This document shows positions 41,928-51,540 of a stretch of 64,000 bases of DNA, in pieces. The DNA is from Phaeodactylum tricornutum CCAP 1055/1 (lineage: Eukaryota > Bacillariophyta > Bacillariophyceae > Surirellales > Neidiaceae). The notes beneath the pieces were generated by a model, which searched no databases, was not told the DNA's origin, and saw only the letters and a program-made list of their open reading frames with translations. Made by a program: the position numbers and the translations under genes. Location of the stretch: positions 682,001 through 746,000 of the forward strand of contig NC_011683.1 in NCBI RefSeq assembly GCF_000150955.2, written 5' to 3'. Positions within the stretch are counted from its first letter, which is position 1. The number at the start of each line of letters is the position of its first letter.

Positions 41928-43976
41928 CTACTTCACACCTTGTCTAATCCAAACCAGTCGTATATGGTCACCTTCTAGTCGCAGATTTTTGGAGCAAACG
42001 GTCGACAGGGTCGGTTTGCGACTGCCGGCACGCTGTAGCCAATCCTCCATTGTCGAAAGCCTGGCATATTTGTGAGAGGATAGCTCCGCACGTTGGGGGT
42101 CCGGGGTTTTGCGTGGCCGTTTCCGTAGCGACGCGCACAGTGGGCCAACCGGCTCCATCCTAGATGGTGGATCTACTATCCCCTCCGCAATTCGAACGAA
42201 CGGCTGGAAGACGTCCGGTTCGAGCGAAGTTTCGTTTCCTAGGAAGACCGAAACCCGTGGCGAAGTAGTGATTTGATCCGTTTCCTCTGGCTCGTTCGGT
42301 TGCTGCGTTGCGAACATACAAGGATCTGGTTGGGTTTCGAGATTCGTGTCATCCTCGGAGTCCGCTTCTGTGTGCTGTGGCTCCTCCAAAGGCATTTGTG
42401 TCGCAAAGACCTCCTCCTGCTGTGTTTCCAAATACTCATTGTCACTCTCGTTTTCTACCGCGGGTACTTCCTCCAGATGCGTTCGGAAGGATTCCAATGG
42501 TGGCATATCTATAGTGGGCACCGTTGTGCTCGTGGCGATTGTCTCGTCCCACTGCATCGTTGCAGTTTTCCCCACGGGTAAAGCCAGATCATTGCCAATC
42601 GGGGCAATTGACCTCATCGTATTGTGATTGTCCAGGGCCTCTTCTTCAGGCGACACGAGCATGTTGTCAATGCCCAAATCATCGTCCTCGTCCTCCGGTT
42701 CACTGTCGTCGCCCACCTCTGCCTCTGATTCTTCGATGCCGTCGTCGCTGGGGACCATGTTTGGTTCGGGCGTGTATTCGTCGGATCGCATCCCGGCACG
42801 AGCCGAGGCTTGCGCCTGAGCGGCAGCGTTGACGTTGGAGAACAAAGTCTGTAGTTGCGCCGGATTCAAGGCGGCGAGGCCCGATGCTGCAGTCCCGCAG
42901 TGCCCAGGGGCGCGATCCGTAGCGACCGCGGAATGCTGCGACGGGTGGTACTGTTCCGCGCGAGCATGATTGGGTGCACGGTAGTTGCTGAGTAACGGTA
43001 CGGGGTTGTTTGGAAGGGCAAAGAGCTTCGCCACATCTCCAATGGGTAGATCGCCGTCTACCGGAACGTTGGGGATAAAGGCAGACGCTAAAGGAAAGCG
43101 TTGCAACACTGGTGGATTTGATTGCGTTGTAGGGAGAGGTAGAGCAGTCACCGGAGCCGATTCCGTCGTAGCATGAGAAGAAAAATTGGTAGACGTAGTC
43201 GTCACGTCGGAGGCGGTAGTTCCGGCAAACAACAAGGCCACGTCTCCGATCGGCAAGTCCGAGCCGTCATCGGCGCCGTCCAAATGTTGGTCCTTACTCA
43301 CTGTCACGGGGTCCACTGATACCGTGATACCAGCGGCCCGGAGCAAATTTCGGTGCAGGATGCTCGACGGATCGTTGGATGAGGAGGAATGCTGTTGGTT
43401 GCGGGCAGTGGAGAGGGATTGCAAGGCCCGCCGAACGTCAATAGTGGCGTGTACGGGAATAGGCGTCCCCACGATTCCCATCCCAATTCCACCGAGAAAC
43501 TCGACACGCCCCGTGACGTATAAACAGAGCGCGTCCGGTGGTGTCCGGGTGCCGGGTGCGGGTATTTTGTGTTGTTGACGCAACAGGGCCGTCGACGAGA
43601 CGACCCAGGACGTAATGCGGACGACGCAACCGCGTGACAGTTGTGGATTGACCTGATTGTGGAGACTTTGCTTCTCTTGTGGTTGTTGTTGACGCGACTG
43701 GAAACTGTCGGGAAGAACGGCTTCGTCTCCCGGAACGACGAGAATGAGAGCGCTGCCGTCCGATGCGTCAAACCACAAACGACCGGAAGGTTGCTGTCGG
43801 TGCAGATTTCCGACTTGCACCAGTTTAGGCTTGGAGTGCGGTACTGGTGGAGTCTGTATCGGAGAAGCCTGATCCGGAGGTGGTCTCGGTGGGGTGCACT
43901 CTCCAAGAATGGCACGAGAGACGGTGTTGGTAATCCACGGCGAAATCGCGTTGTTACCCGCAAACAAGGAACTCAT
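41928..43976 (-). CDS. OB-fold-like protein with TQ cluster, possible TPP1/ACD-like telomere factor, 682 aa
   Basis: Start at the ATG 43976 (MSSLFAGNNAISPWI). Residues about 10-180 look like an OB fold: PWITNTVSRAILGE, then LVQVGNLHR, GRLWFDASDGSALILVVP, RGCVVRITSWVV and LCLYVTGRVEFLGG. The order PWI...ILG, LWxxDG and basic-VRI recalls the TPP1/ACD OB domain, but similarity is weak by eye. Two near-copies of DLPIGDVA(L/K)LFA follow. The middle is acidic and disordered. Residues about 500-590 hold repeated TQ sites (LETQQEE, FATQMPL, LETQPD, FATQQP), the pattern of ATM/ATR target clusters. The end is basic. A genome-maintenance role is inferred and function unproven. Divergent from AK-HSDH. 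Confidence 0.7.
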   Translation of the reverse strand: MSSLFAGNNAISPWITNTVSRAILGECTPPRPPPDQASPIQTPPVPHSKPKLVQVGNLHRQQPSGRLWFDASDGSALILVVPGDEAVLPDSFQSRQQQPQEKQSLHNQVNPQLSRGCVVRITSWVVSSTALLRQQHKIPAPGTRTPPDALCLYVTGRVEFLGGIGMGIVGTPIPVHATIDVRRALQSLSTARNQQHSSSSNDPSSILHRNLLRAAGITVSVDPVTVSKDQHLDGADDGSDLPIGDVALLFAGTTASDVTTTSTNFSSHATTESAPVTALPLPTTQSNPPVLQRFPLASAFIPNVPVDGDLPIGDVAKLFALPNNPVPLLSNYRAPNHARAEQYHPSQHSAVATDRAPGHCGTAASGLAALNPAQLQTLFSNVNAAAQAQASARAGMRSDEYTPEPNMVPSDDGIEESEAEVGDDSEPEDEDDDLGIDNMLVSPEEEALDNHNTMRSIAPIGNDLALPVGKTATMQWDETIATSTTVPTIDMPPLESFRTHLEEVPAVENESDNEYLETQQEEVFATQMPLEEPQHTEADSEDDTNLETQPDPCMFATQQPNEPEETDQITTSPRVSVFLGNETSLEPDVFQPFVRIAEGIVDPPSRMEPVGPLCASLRKRPRKTPDPQRAELSSHKYARLSTMEDWLQRAGSRKPTLSTVCSKNLRLEGDHIRLVWIRQGVK

Positions 43977-44543
43977 ACGGGCAATCACTATTTTTGTTGT
44001 TGAGGGTGCTGCTTCTGATACTTTTACTACTACTGGTTCTACCGGCAACGATAACACTGCTAACCATGCCGTACGAAACAGAATACCTATCGCCTTTCGA
44101 GAATACCTGGCTCTTGGGTAGCCAAAGAACCATGGTCGACTCCTTCGGACAACTCGATGTTTTTCGTCTCGGTACCGTAACCGTGTCACTGTCCAACGAT
44201 CGGTATTTACATAGCCTGATATGACAAACATTACTATATATGGAGACACTCTAGAGATATCTGAAAGTCGCTTTACAGTCTAAAACGAAATCGTCAGTCG
44301 ACTCACGACTGCTAAGTGAGTAAGAACCAAGTTCTCGTTCTCAGAACCCAGTTCGGTTTGGGGGCACCCGAACATACTTTGGTACATTGGTAGGTTGACT
44401 GCGACAACCAATCCAAAACCGATCGAGAGGTTCGACCACCTACACAATCGCTTACCTTCACACCATTCCACCCTGCAGTGATAGCGTCGTCACCCACGAC
44501 ACACGTATTACACACAGAACCCACACTCCCCGCTAGTATTCCC
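43977..44543. other. Intergenic, divergent promoter region
   Basis: Between the OB-like gene and AK-HSDH. TTTACAGTCTA at 44272-44282 is a variant of the recurring element. CCACCCTGCAG near 44476 resembles an acceptor, so a 5' exon of AK-HSDH cannot be excluded. Confidence 0.5.
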
Positions 44544-47516
44544 ATGACGCCGGCACCGACAATGGCGGCGACGACAACGCCCGGTGAAGGGGACTCTGAT
44601 GCGGTGCACACGGGATTTGCGGAGTTGCCCTGGCAGGTGCACAAGTTCGGGGGCACTTCCGTCGCGACGGCGGAATGTTTCCTCGCCGTCGCCCGTGTTC
44701 TGGAGCACGAGTTGGAGATTGACCCCGTACATTCTTGCATCGCTATTGTAGTCTCTGCCGTGGGGGGAAAGCCCAAGGTTACCGACTTGCTCCTGGACAC
44801 CGTCAAGGCGGCGGCGCAGCGGGATGCGCAGGGCGTCGACAGCCTCCTAGAGGTTGTTCTCCAAAAGCACCACGACTGCCTCGCCGCGCTCTTCGTCAAG
44901 GAACCTAGCGAACGCGATCGACTCATGGAGATCATTCAGGGAGATATTATTGACATTCGGGATATTCTCAAAACGGTCGCCCTCATGAAATGGCAAGCCG
45001 CCCGCATCTCCGAACTCGTTTCGGGATACGGCGAGCTCTGGTCGGCACAAATTCTTACCGCTTTGATGCGACTGCGTGTGCAAACGAACGTGGAAGCTCT
45101 ACGGAACTCATCCACACCGACTCTGGAAGACGACGGACTCGCCCATTCACATCGGAGAGAGTACGTCTACCTCGACGCGCGGAGGGTCATTACGGTTGAC
45201 GAAGAAGCCATCCACAACGGCGCCGTCGTTTGGGAACTCTCGCAAGAGAAACTGGACCGAGTCTATCGAGAGGAATTACAGAAACTCCCCCAAGCCGCGA
45301 TTTTGCATTTCGTTATTACTGGATACGTCGCCAGCAACACGGAAGGAGTCGCCACAACCTTACAACGTGACGGTTCCGATTACTCCGCCGCCATTATGGG
45401 ACGACTTCTGCAGGCACACAAAATCACCATTTGGACCGATGTGGACGGGGTACTCTCGGCCGATCCTCGACGTGTCCCCCTGGCGCAAATCCTGCCCGAA
45501 GTCTCCTACACCGAAGCCATGGAATTGGCCTACTTTGGCGCCAAGGTCATTCACCCCAAAACCATGCAGCCCGCTATTTCCAGCTCACCACAGATTCCTA
45601 TTTTCATTCGAAATACCTTCAATCCGAGTTTCCGAGGTACCCGCATTTACGCACCCGGTCTCAACAAGGACAAGGACAAGGTGGTGACGGGATTTAGCAG
45701 TGTCGAAGATATGGCGCTCCTCAACGTGGAAGGATCCGGACTCGTCGGTGTCTTGGGCGTCGATCGACGGCTCTTTGCCACACTCGAACGGATCGGCGTC
45801 AACGTCGTCCTTATTTCACAAGGCTCCTCCGAACACTCCGTCACCTTTGCCACCAAGGAGAGCCAAGCCAACAGCGCCAAACTCGCCATTGAAGAAGAAT
45901 TCCGCCGCGAATTGCTCCAGCACCGCATTTCTAAAATCGAAATCCAGGCGCCCTGCTCCATTCTTGCTGCCGTCGGTGACAACATGGCGCTCACGACAGG
46001 CGTAGCCGGCCGCTTCTTTTCTGCTCTCGGCGACGCTAAAATTAACATTCTCGCCATTGCCCAGGGTTCCTCGGAACGCAACATCTCCGCCGTCGTACTC
46101 ACTTCGGAATCGTCCCGGGCCCTGCGTGCCGTCCACGCGGCCTTTCGCCTCTCACATTCCACCGTACGTGTCGCCATTGTCGGTATGAATGAATTGGGAA
46201 TTTCGCTACTCAAGTTGCTGGAATCGCAAAGATCATCCCTTCGATCGACTTTCGATATCGATCTACAAGTGTGCACTATTTTGTCCGACAGCACCAGTCC
46301 GCAGCTTATCACATTGCTCAACGACCGCGATGGCGGCGCAGAATCTATCACGATGAACGGCTTCAACCGGGCCAGTGGTGGTTCCAATTCTCTATTGCTC
46401 GGGGCTCCGGCGACAAATGCTTCGCAGACGTCCTTTCGCGACGACGAAACGACTTTTCTGGAAGACGGCGGCCGGGACGTCCTGCTCAACCGCCTCATTC
46501 GCAACGAATGCCCGAGTCACGTGATTTTCGATTGTACCAACGACGAAGAATTGGGTCAGTCGCATGCCGCATGGTTGCGCGCCGGCGTCAACGTCGTGAC
46601 AGCCAACAACACGGGTATTTCGGGACCTGCGGCGCAGCGCGAAGAAATCGCGGAAGCCGAACGAGCCCAAGGAAAGAATGGCGCCAAGTACCTACGCGAA
46701 GTTACCGTTGGTGGCGGCTTGCCAGTTATTAATACGCTACGGTCACTACTCCATTCGGGAGACAAGATTCGTCGTATCGACGGTATCTTGTCCGTGAGTC
46801 TCTCGTTCATTATGTTTCGCATTTCTCCGGCGACTGATATTGCGAAATGCAGTGAATTTGACCAAATGTCGAGTAAGGGTGCCTTTCACGAGGACCGGTC
46901 CATGTCACCCACTGCAACTTTGACAAAAGCGTGCAGTTTTAGTCAAGCCGTGAAAGAAGCCATCGCGCTCGGATTGATGGAAGAAGACCCGACCAAGGAT
47001 TTGAACAACGAATACACGTCTCGTGTGCTCATGGTGCTGGCGAAAGAATTGAATATGGACAAAGGTGTGGAAGTGAGCGATATTCGCGATTCCAGCGACA
47101 AGCTTTTGGAATTGATTTGCGGCGAGACGGTGGATTACACCAAGTTTTCGCCCGCAGTGGATGAGCTAGTACAGGCACGGGTGGATGCCGCTAAATCTCG
47201 CGGTTGTGTGCTCCGTCACATTGCAAGCGTGGATGTCAAGGCCAAGGAGCTCTCCATTAAAGTTGTAGAAGTTCCGGAACACCATGTTCTAGCCGTGACA
47301 CCCCCGAGTTGCGAATGTGTGCGGTTCTTCACCCACCGTCACCAGCGCTACCCTCTAATTGTGCAAGGACCTAGTGCTGGTGCCGACTCGACCGCAAGTG
47401 CTCTCTTAGCCGAACTACTACAGCTTATGCGGGGACAATCGTCGCCACGGTCGGTGGCTCTGTCGCGGACTGGTTCGGGTGCGGTACTGAAACCAGATCA
47501 GGTGTCTACAAAGTGA
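44544..47516 (+). CDS. thrA: Bifunctional aspartokinase-homoserine dehydrogenase
   Basis: First and third steps of the aspartate route to Thr, Met and Ile. From the ATG at 44544 it has 990 residues; no intron seen. Aspartokinase: VHKFGGTSVAT (near 30), TDVDGVLSADPR and AKVIHPKTMQPA. Two ACT-type regulatory units (about 390-530: LNVEGSGLVGVLGVDRRLFATLERIGVNVVLISQ) imply end-product inhibition. The homoserine dehydrogenase part starts at VRVAIVGMNELG (541) and includes VTVGGGLPVINTL, DGILSVSLSFIM and EEDPTKDLNNEYTSRVLMVLA (near 813). In the last block the usual D-V-A-R-K catalytic stretch reads Y-T-S-R-V, so the catalytic Lys is absent by eye, and an insert of about 30 residues precedes it. Plastid location expected but no clear pre-sequence; an upstream exon is possible. 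Confidence 0.92.
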   Translation: MTPAPTMAATTTPGEGDSDAVHTGFAELPWQVHKFGGTSVATAECFLAVARVLEHELEIDPVHSCIAIVVSAVGGKPKVTDLLLDTVKAAAQRDAQGVDSLLEVVLQKHHDCLAALFVKEPSERDRLMEIIQGDIIDIRDILKTVALMKWQAARISELVSGYGELWSAQILTALMRLRVQTNVEALRNSSTPTLEDDGLAHSHRREYVYLDARRVITVDEEAIHNGAVVWELSQEKLDRVYREELQKLPQAAILHFVITGYVASNTEGVATTLQRDGSDYSAAIMGRLLQAHKITIWTDVDGVLSADPRRVPLAQILPEVSYTEAMELAYFGAKVIHPKTMQPAISSSPQIPIFIRNTFNPSFRGTRIYAPGLNKDKDKVVTGFSSVEDMALLNVEGSGLVGVLGVDRRLFATLERIGVNVVLISQGSSEHSVTFATKESQANSAKLAIEEEFRRELLQHRISKIEIQAPCSILAAVGDNMALTTGVAGRFFSALGDAKINILAIAQGSSERNISAVVLTSESSRALRAVHAAFRLSHSTVRVAIVGMNELGISLLKLLESQRSSLRSTFDIDLQVCTILSDSTSPQLITLLNDRDGGAESITMNGFNRASGGSNSLLLGAPATNASQTSFRDDETTFLEDGGRDVLLNRLIRNECPSHVIFDCTNDEELGQSHAAWLRAGVNVVTANNTGISGPAAQREEIAEAERAQGKNGAKYLREVTVGGGLPVINTLRSLLHSGDKIRRIDGILSVSLSFIMFRISPATDIAKCSEFDQMSSKGAFHEDRSMSPTATLTKACSFSQAVKEAIALGLMEEDPTKDLNNEYTSRVLMVLAKELNMDKGVEVSDIRDSSDKLLELICGETVDYTKFSPAVDELVQARVDAAKSRGCVLRHIASVDVKAKELSIKVVEVPEHHVLAVTPPSCECVRFFTHRHQRYPLIVQGPSAGADSTASALLAELLQLMRGQSSPRSVALSRTGSGAVLKPDQVSTK

Positions 47517-47757
47517 ACTTACAATTAAATGCTAGCAAGCAAATCGTTTTTGTTGAAAGTCGCCTTCACTGTCAGATTTTTCTTTCGAGATGAGTAGCTC
47601 CCTCTAGCCTCTCACGACGAGAACGATTTTTTTGGCGACCCGGACGAAAACGACCGCTCCGGTCGTACTTGTTGGTGCTGGCTGTGCAGAGCGTTCACAG
47701 AGAAACAGCACAATTTTAAAGAAAGAAGCAATGCAACTAAGCCTCGGATAGAGAACA
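47517..47757. other. Convergent intergenic region
   Basis: 3' ends of AK-HSDH and the next gene. Nothing else seen. Confidence 0.5.
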
Positions 47758-48606
47758 CTAGAGAGCATTGCAACCTCGATAAGTCTCGCAGTTCATGTTC
47801 AGTGGTTCCTCTTTGCATCGAGCTTCAGCCTTGAACGGCAAATAGCAGCAAAGGGCGGGACTGCAAATTTCGGTACACTCTATGATGTCACCCATATCGT
47901 CCAATGCACACACCTCGTCGACTTGAACTTGAAGCACTAGGTCAACCGAAGGGGAATATGTTGCACCTTGACCTGGATTAAGTTCGACGGATGACTGGGT
48001 AGGAGAAGTAGTTTCAGGATTGGCCGAAGGACTTTGGTCAACACTGTCTTCGTCCCCTGATACTCCCTGCCCAACCTCGTTTTTGGTCGGTTCCTCATCC
48101 AGTACAGAACAAGAGCTGAGATATTCCGTACAATATGCTTGGTTCGATGAAAGACAGGACAATGGCAGAGAACTTTGGAATCCACAGCAGTCAGCGGCTT
48201 CGCAAATCATTTCACAAGCGGTTCTCCCCAGAGCTGATGCAACACCTGCGACGCTGCATTTGGTATCGATGTCACTCGGTGGTGCAGGTAGCACGGTCTG
48301 CGAAGGATAGCTCCGCACGGAAGAGGAAGATTCATCGGATCGCTTATTCCCCAATCTCGCGGTCGCGGCAACTATCAAAACGGCTGCAAAGATCATTGGA
48401 ACCAAAATTTGATACCTCCGCCGTCGTTGGAAGTCTCTCTGTTCAGAATTTGGGTCGATAATTTCTTCCAAATAGTTTAATTCATCTTGTGCCTCAAGCG
48501 TTAAAGGATCAGTGATTGCTAAGGCGTCCGAAGATTGAGCGAAAGTTACTTCCTGTTCGATGGCTGGATCGTACACTGACCGCGATCGTCGAGATTTGCG
48601 TCCCAT
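47758..48606 (-). CDS. Type II membrane protein with two Cys-rich repeats, 282 aa
   Basis: Not a named family. A basic/acidic cytosolic head (1-62) ends in FQRRRRYQ, followed by one membrane helix (about 66-86, ILVPMIFAAVLIVAATA). The lumenal part has two related Cys blocks. The first is CSVAGVASALGRTACEMICEAADCCGFQ...CLSSNQAYCTEYLSSC. The second is CALDDMGDIIECTEICSPALCCYLPF...CKEEPLNMNCETYRGC. They are joined by a Ser/Thr/Pro linker. Both share C-x(12-15)-C-x(3)-C-x(4-5)-CC and C-x(6)-C-x(5)-C spacing, suggesting a duplicated disulphide module. Cell-surface or wall location is likely. Start ATG at 48606. Confidence 0.72.
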   Translation of the reverse strand: MGRKSRRSRSVYDPAIEQEVTFAQSSDALAITDPLTLEAQDELNYLEEIIDPNSEQRDFQRRRRYQILVPMIFAAVLIVAATARLGNKRSDESSSSVRSYPSQTVLPAPPSDIDTKCSVAGVASALGRTACEMICEAADCCGFQSSLPLSCLSSNQAYCTEYLSSCSVLDEEPTKNEVGQGVSGDEDSVDQSPSANPETTSPTQSSVELNPGQGATYSPSVDLVLQVQVDEVCALDDMGDIIECTEICSPALCCYLPFKAEARCKEEPLNMNCETYRGCNAL

Positions 48607-49100
48607 GTCGGGCTCGGGCTCAATTTATAGTGTCAGCCTAGCTGAATCTACGGAGCTACAGGAACCACACAAGGAAGCCTGAACAATCCCCAAGTATGTT
48701 GAAAGTAGGTTCATTCCAGAGTGGTGATTACAGTTTGAGATTCACAAATTTCCATCGTTCACTGACAATTACATCAATGCATCTAATGCGCGCGCCGAGA
48801 CTCTGGGACGGATGACTTTTGAAATATCTTTCGATGACCCAGATTAAGGACAGACCAGCTTTTACAGTGGAAAAGACATTTCACAAAGCAACATGATAAA
48901 GTACAGGCGCCCAATAATTTCCCCGTCTCGAGCCCACTTCCCATCCAATTCGCCGACCATGACAACTTGACAGGGGTTCGAACAGTACAGCAACAGCGCC
49001 ACACCTTTTGCACGTTGAACAGTCTGTGATAGTCTACGAGGATAGACTCAAATTTTACTCGTAAACTCACGAGTTTATAAACGGTCGACTTGATTCAATC
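48607..49100. other. Intergenic, divergent promoter region
   Basis: Between the Cys-rich membrane protein and TMEM208. ACTCGTAAACTCACGAGT near 49057-49074 is a short palindrome. No gene. Confidence 0.45.
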
Positions 49101-49686
49101 ATGGCCAAGGCTTCTTCCAAAAAAGCATCTGCAGGTGGGTAGCCCCGTTCCCATCATGATAGTCTGACTATATTTGAAAGAGTCTCAATTCCATTTTCCG
49201 GATGCAGCAAGCGCGGCCGCGGCGAAGCTTTACCGGCCGCTAATCATAGGGATTGACGTCATGTACTGTCTGATGCGATGGCAACGGAACGGATTTGATA
49301 TCTCGCTTTTGGAGGGAGTCTTTTTGTTCTGCATACTTGGTCTGCAATATTTTTCCTACGTTGGAATTATAGAGAACGCTGTGAATAGGTCATCATCTGA
49401 TAAGAGCTTGGTGGGAGGTTCGTCTCTGGATCTTTTAGGCGCAACTGTCGTGATTCAATTCGGCAGCTTCTTTTTCAGCAAAAGATTTTATTGGCTTTTG
49501 TTCGCAATCCCGCCTTGGGGGGCATGGTCCGTTTACAGAACTTTTACTGGTAGAAAGGAACCCGCTGGAGGTCAGGGAGGAGCCGCTGCGTCGGCTTCTC
49601 AATTGGGTACGGGTAATGCGACTATGAAAGCCGAATCTGACCGGCGGGAGAAACGTGCAGAGAGGCGTAGGCAAAAATGGTCATAG
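49101..49686 (+). CDS. TMEM208: TMEM208 / SND2-like ER targeting protein, 170 aa
   Basis: ER membrane protein of the SRP-independent (SND) route that targets proteins with internal membrane segments. Exon 1 is 49101-49134 (MAKASSKKASA), the intron 49135-49207 (73 nt), exon 2 49208-49686. KLYRPLIIGIDVMYCLMRW, FCILGLQYFSYVGI, GGSSLDLLGATVVIQF and RFYWLLFAIPPWGAWSVYRTF match the TMEM208 pattern (YR-II..N..Y, Q...Y, SDL, FWWLyL.IP.yA.Yk). The tail is Gly/Ala then basic (RREKRAERRRQKWS), as in the family. The short Lys-rich first exon also fits. Confident assignment. Confidence 0.88.
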
Positions 49687-50607
49687 GGAATGAGATCAGG
49701 GAAAGGTTATGTCGTGCGGACAGTGAACCCAATCAGAAACGTTTGGTACAAGATTGACGAACTTAACTGGAAACAAATCCAACTAGTAGAGACTTCAAGC
49801 CCTAAACAATACCCTTTCGAACATTAATACCAGGGGCATGATAAAATGCTATGTTTAACAATGATGTTGACTGCAACGACTGAACCGTTCCCAGCTCGCT
49901 GCCCGAACAACAACATTTGGTGGACCCCTGTTGGAGCCCCTTAGTCTTCATCATTGGCACGGGTAGGATGGCGTACTCTGTAAGTGGCTTCAATGCTAAT
50001 AGGGCGCGATAAAATCACAGGAAGCATCCTTTTGATATCTGTTCGTGAACTTTTCTGCTCTGTAGCTTAAATTAGTATAAGTAGTAATAATGGTTGGATG
50101 ATAATTTACTGAAACTTGTATTTATATAGAGTCTACTTTTATTTAATGAATTTTCTGAAACGAAGGGCTATAGTATATGATCGGTCATTCTGAATGTGAA
50201 GACTAAAGGTATTGCCTGTTCTTTGAATCTTCCTCGAATATCCAAACTTCTTCCAAAAGCGTCATAGAAAAGGACATAGTGAAAATGCGGCAATGCTTCG
50301 AATTTATTGGAGGACGCTGGCAGAGCCTTCTTGAATTTCCCAATGGGTTTCATTGCACCCAATCCCATTCTTTCTCTCATGTCCCTCTCTTCGTTGGCGC
50401 CTACGCAAAAGAGTGAAGATACAATACTCACGAGGCGTTTTCTCTCCTGGCACGATACATCAGACTGGCACGATACAACTGACTACTCAGCCACTACCAT
50501 ATAGCAATACTCCGTGTTACCGACAAAACGCTCAGCTTTCCAAATATTTTTCTTGTTCTCCACAAGCAGATCACCAAGGGATTTCCATTTATCATTGTGG
50601 GCCGACC
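49687..50607. other. Intergenic region upstream of the first TPR gene
   Basis: AT-rich (50040-50170). The TPR frame stays open upstream without ATG. Minus-strand frames lack features. Confidence 0.45.
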
Positions 50608-51540
50608 ATGTTACCCTTTTCGAGAGACAATATTGAACAGGATCAGGTATTCCTAAGCCGATGGTTGGTCTCAAGCCAGTCGAACCTCAACGAAATCGGG
50701 AAACGAGCATCGACGGACGCGTCCGTTGACACTAAGGGAAGTACTGCAGATACGAGCGAATGCTCTCAGTCCTTTGATGACACCATCTCTGAGGTGTCCT
50801 GCGAACTGGGGATTTGTTTCGCGTTGCAGTTGTCCGTGTCCGACTTTGCGGAAGCCGAATTTCACTCCAGCGCCACGATTGGCTCACCAGAGTCGCTGCA
50901 CGAACACCAAGCTTATTCCACCACTTGTTCTACAAATCACAAAAAGCAGGAAACAGAAGACCGCTCTACTTTCACATTCGAGCAGCAGCTTGCTCATGGC
51001 GTGGCAGCCATGCAAGCCAGTAAATTTCAATGTGCTGTGGCTTTTTTTGAACGAGCATCAGACGAGACCAACGGAGTTCCACGCGGTGAAAGAATACCAC
51101 TTCGCCGGGCCAGAGCGCTTCACCTCGTTTCCTTGGCAGCCTCACAATTAAAAAACCTCGATTTGGCTCATAACGCAGCCCAGGAATCTTACCTGATCCG
51201 TCTCCAATCCTACGGACCACTTCATATTGATACGATTGCCTCATTCAGTAACCTCGGCTACATCTATATTGAACTAAATGAAGTTGGAAAGGCCGCATGG
51301 TGCCTGGCTCAAGTGCTCAAGGCACTTCGCGCAGTATTTGGCTACGAGCACGAAAGTGTCGGAACCACGGCGACCACATTAGCCGCCATTTATTTGCGGC
51401 TAGAGCGACCCGAACAGGCCAAGCGCTGCTACCTATATGCTTTGGAAACGTACCGAGCGCTGGGCTGGGATAAAACACGTGACGGGCTCGAAGAGGAGCT
51501 CTATAAGTTGGGGTTGAGCGAAACTCGTGTGGATCTGTAG
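50608..51540 (+). CDS. TPR protein (kinesin-light-chain-like), paralogue A, 310 aa
   Basis: Single exon from the ATG at 50608. An acidic Ser/Thr-rich N-terminal third leads to tandem TPR-like helices from about 130: EQQLAHGVAAMQASKFQCAVAFFERASD, RARALHLVSLAASQLKNLDLAHNAAQESY, GPLHIDTIASFSNLGYIYIELNEVGKAAW, HESVGTTATTLAAIYLRLERPEQAKRCYLYALE. It ends EEELYKLGLSETRVDL. The gene at 54284 encodes a protein of exactly the same length with the same GPLHIDTI core and the same ending, so the two are duplicates. The 42-residue repeat pitch and GPLHIDT motif recall kinesin light chain. Partner unknown; the strictly kept SETRVDL end could be a docking motif. Confidence 0.75.
   Translation: MLPFSRDNIEQDQVFLSRWLVSSQSNLNEIGKRASTDASVDTKGSTADTSECSQSFDDTISEVSCELGICFALQLSVSDFAEAEFHSSATIGSPESLHEHQAYSTTCSTNHKKQETEDRSTFTFEQQLAHGVAAMQASKFQCAVAFFERASDETNGVPRGERIPLRRARALHLVSLAASQLKNLDLAHNAAQESYLIRLQSYGPLHIDTIASFSNLGYIYIELNEVGKAAWCLAQVLKALRAVFGYEHESVGTTATTLAAIYLRLERPEQAKRCYLYALETYRALGWDKTRDGLEEELYKLGLSETRVDL

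Noticed and set aside
44312-44935. 207-codon minus-strand frame at the 5' end of AK-HSDH
   Set aside because: Overlaps the conserved aspartokinase P-loop region in antisense; no domain seen.
45647-46504. 285-codon minus-strand frame inside AK-HSDH
   Set aside because: Antisense of a strongly conserved enzyme; Arg/Ser-rich sequence typical of a shadow frame.
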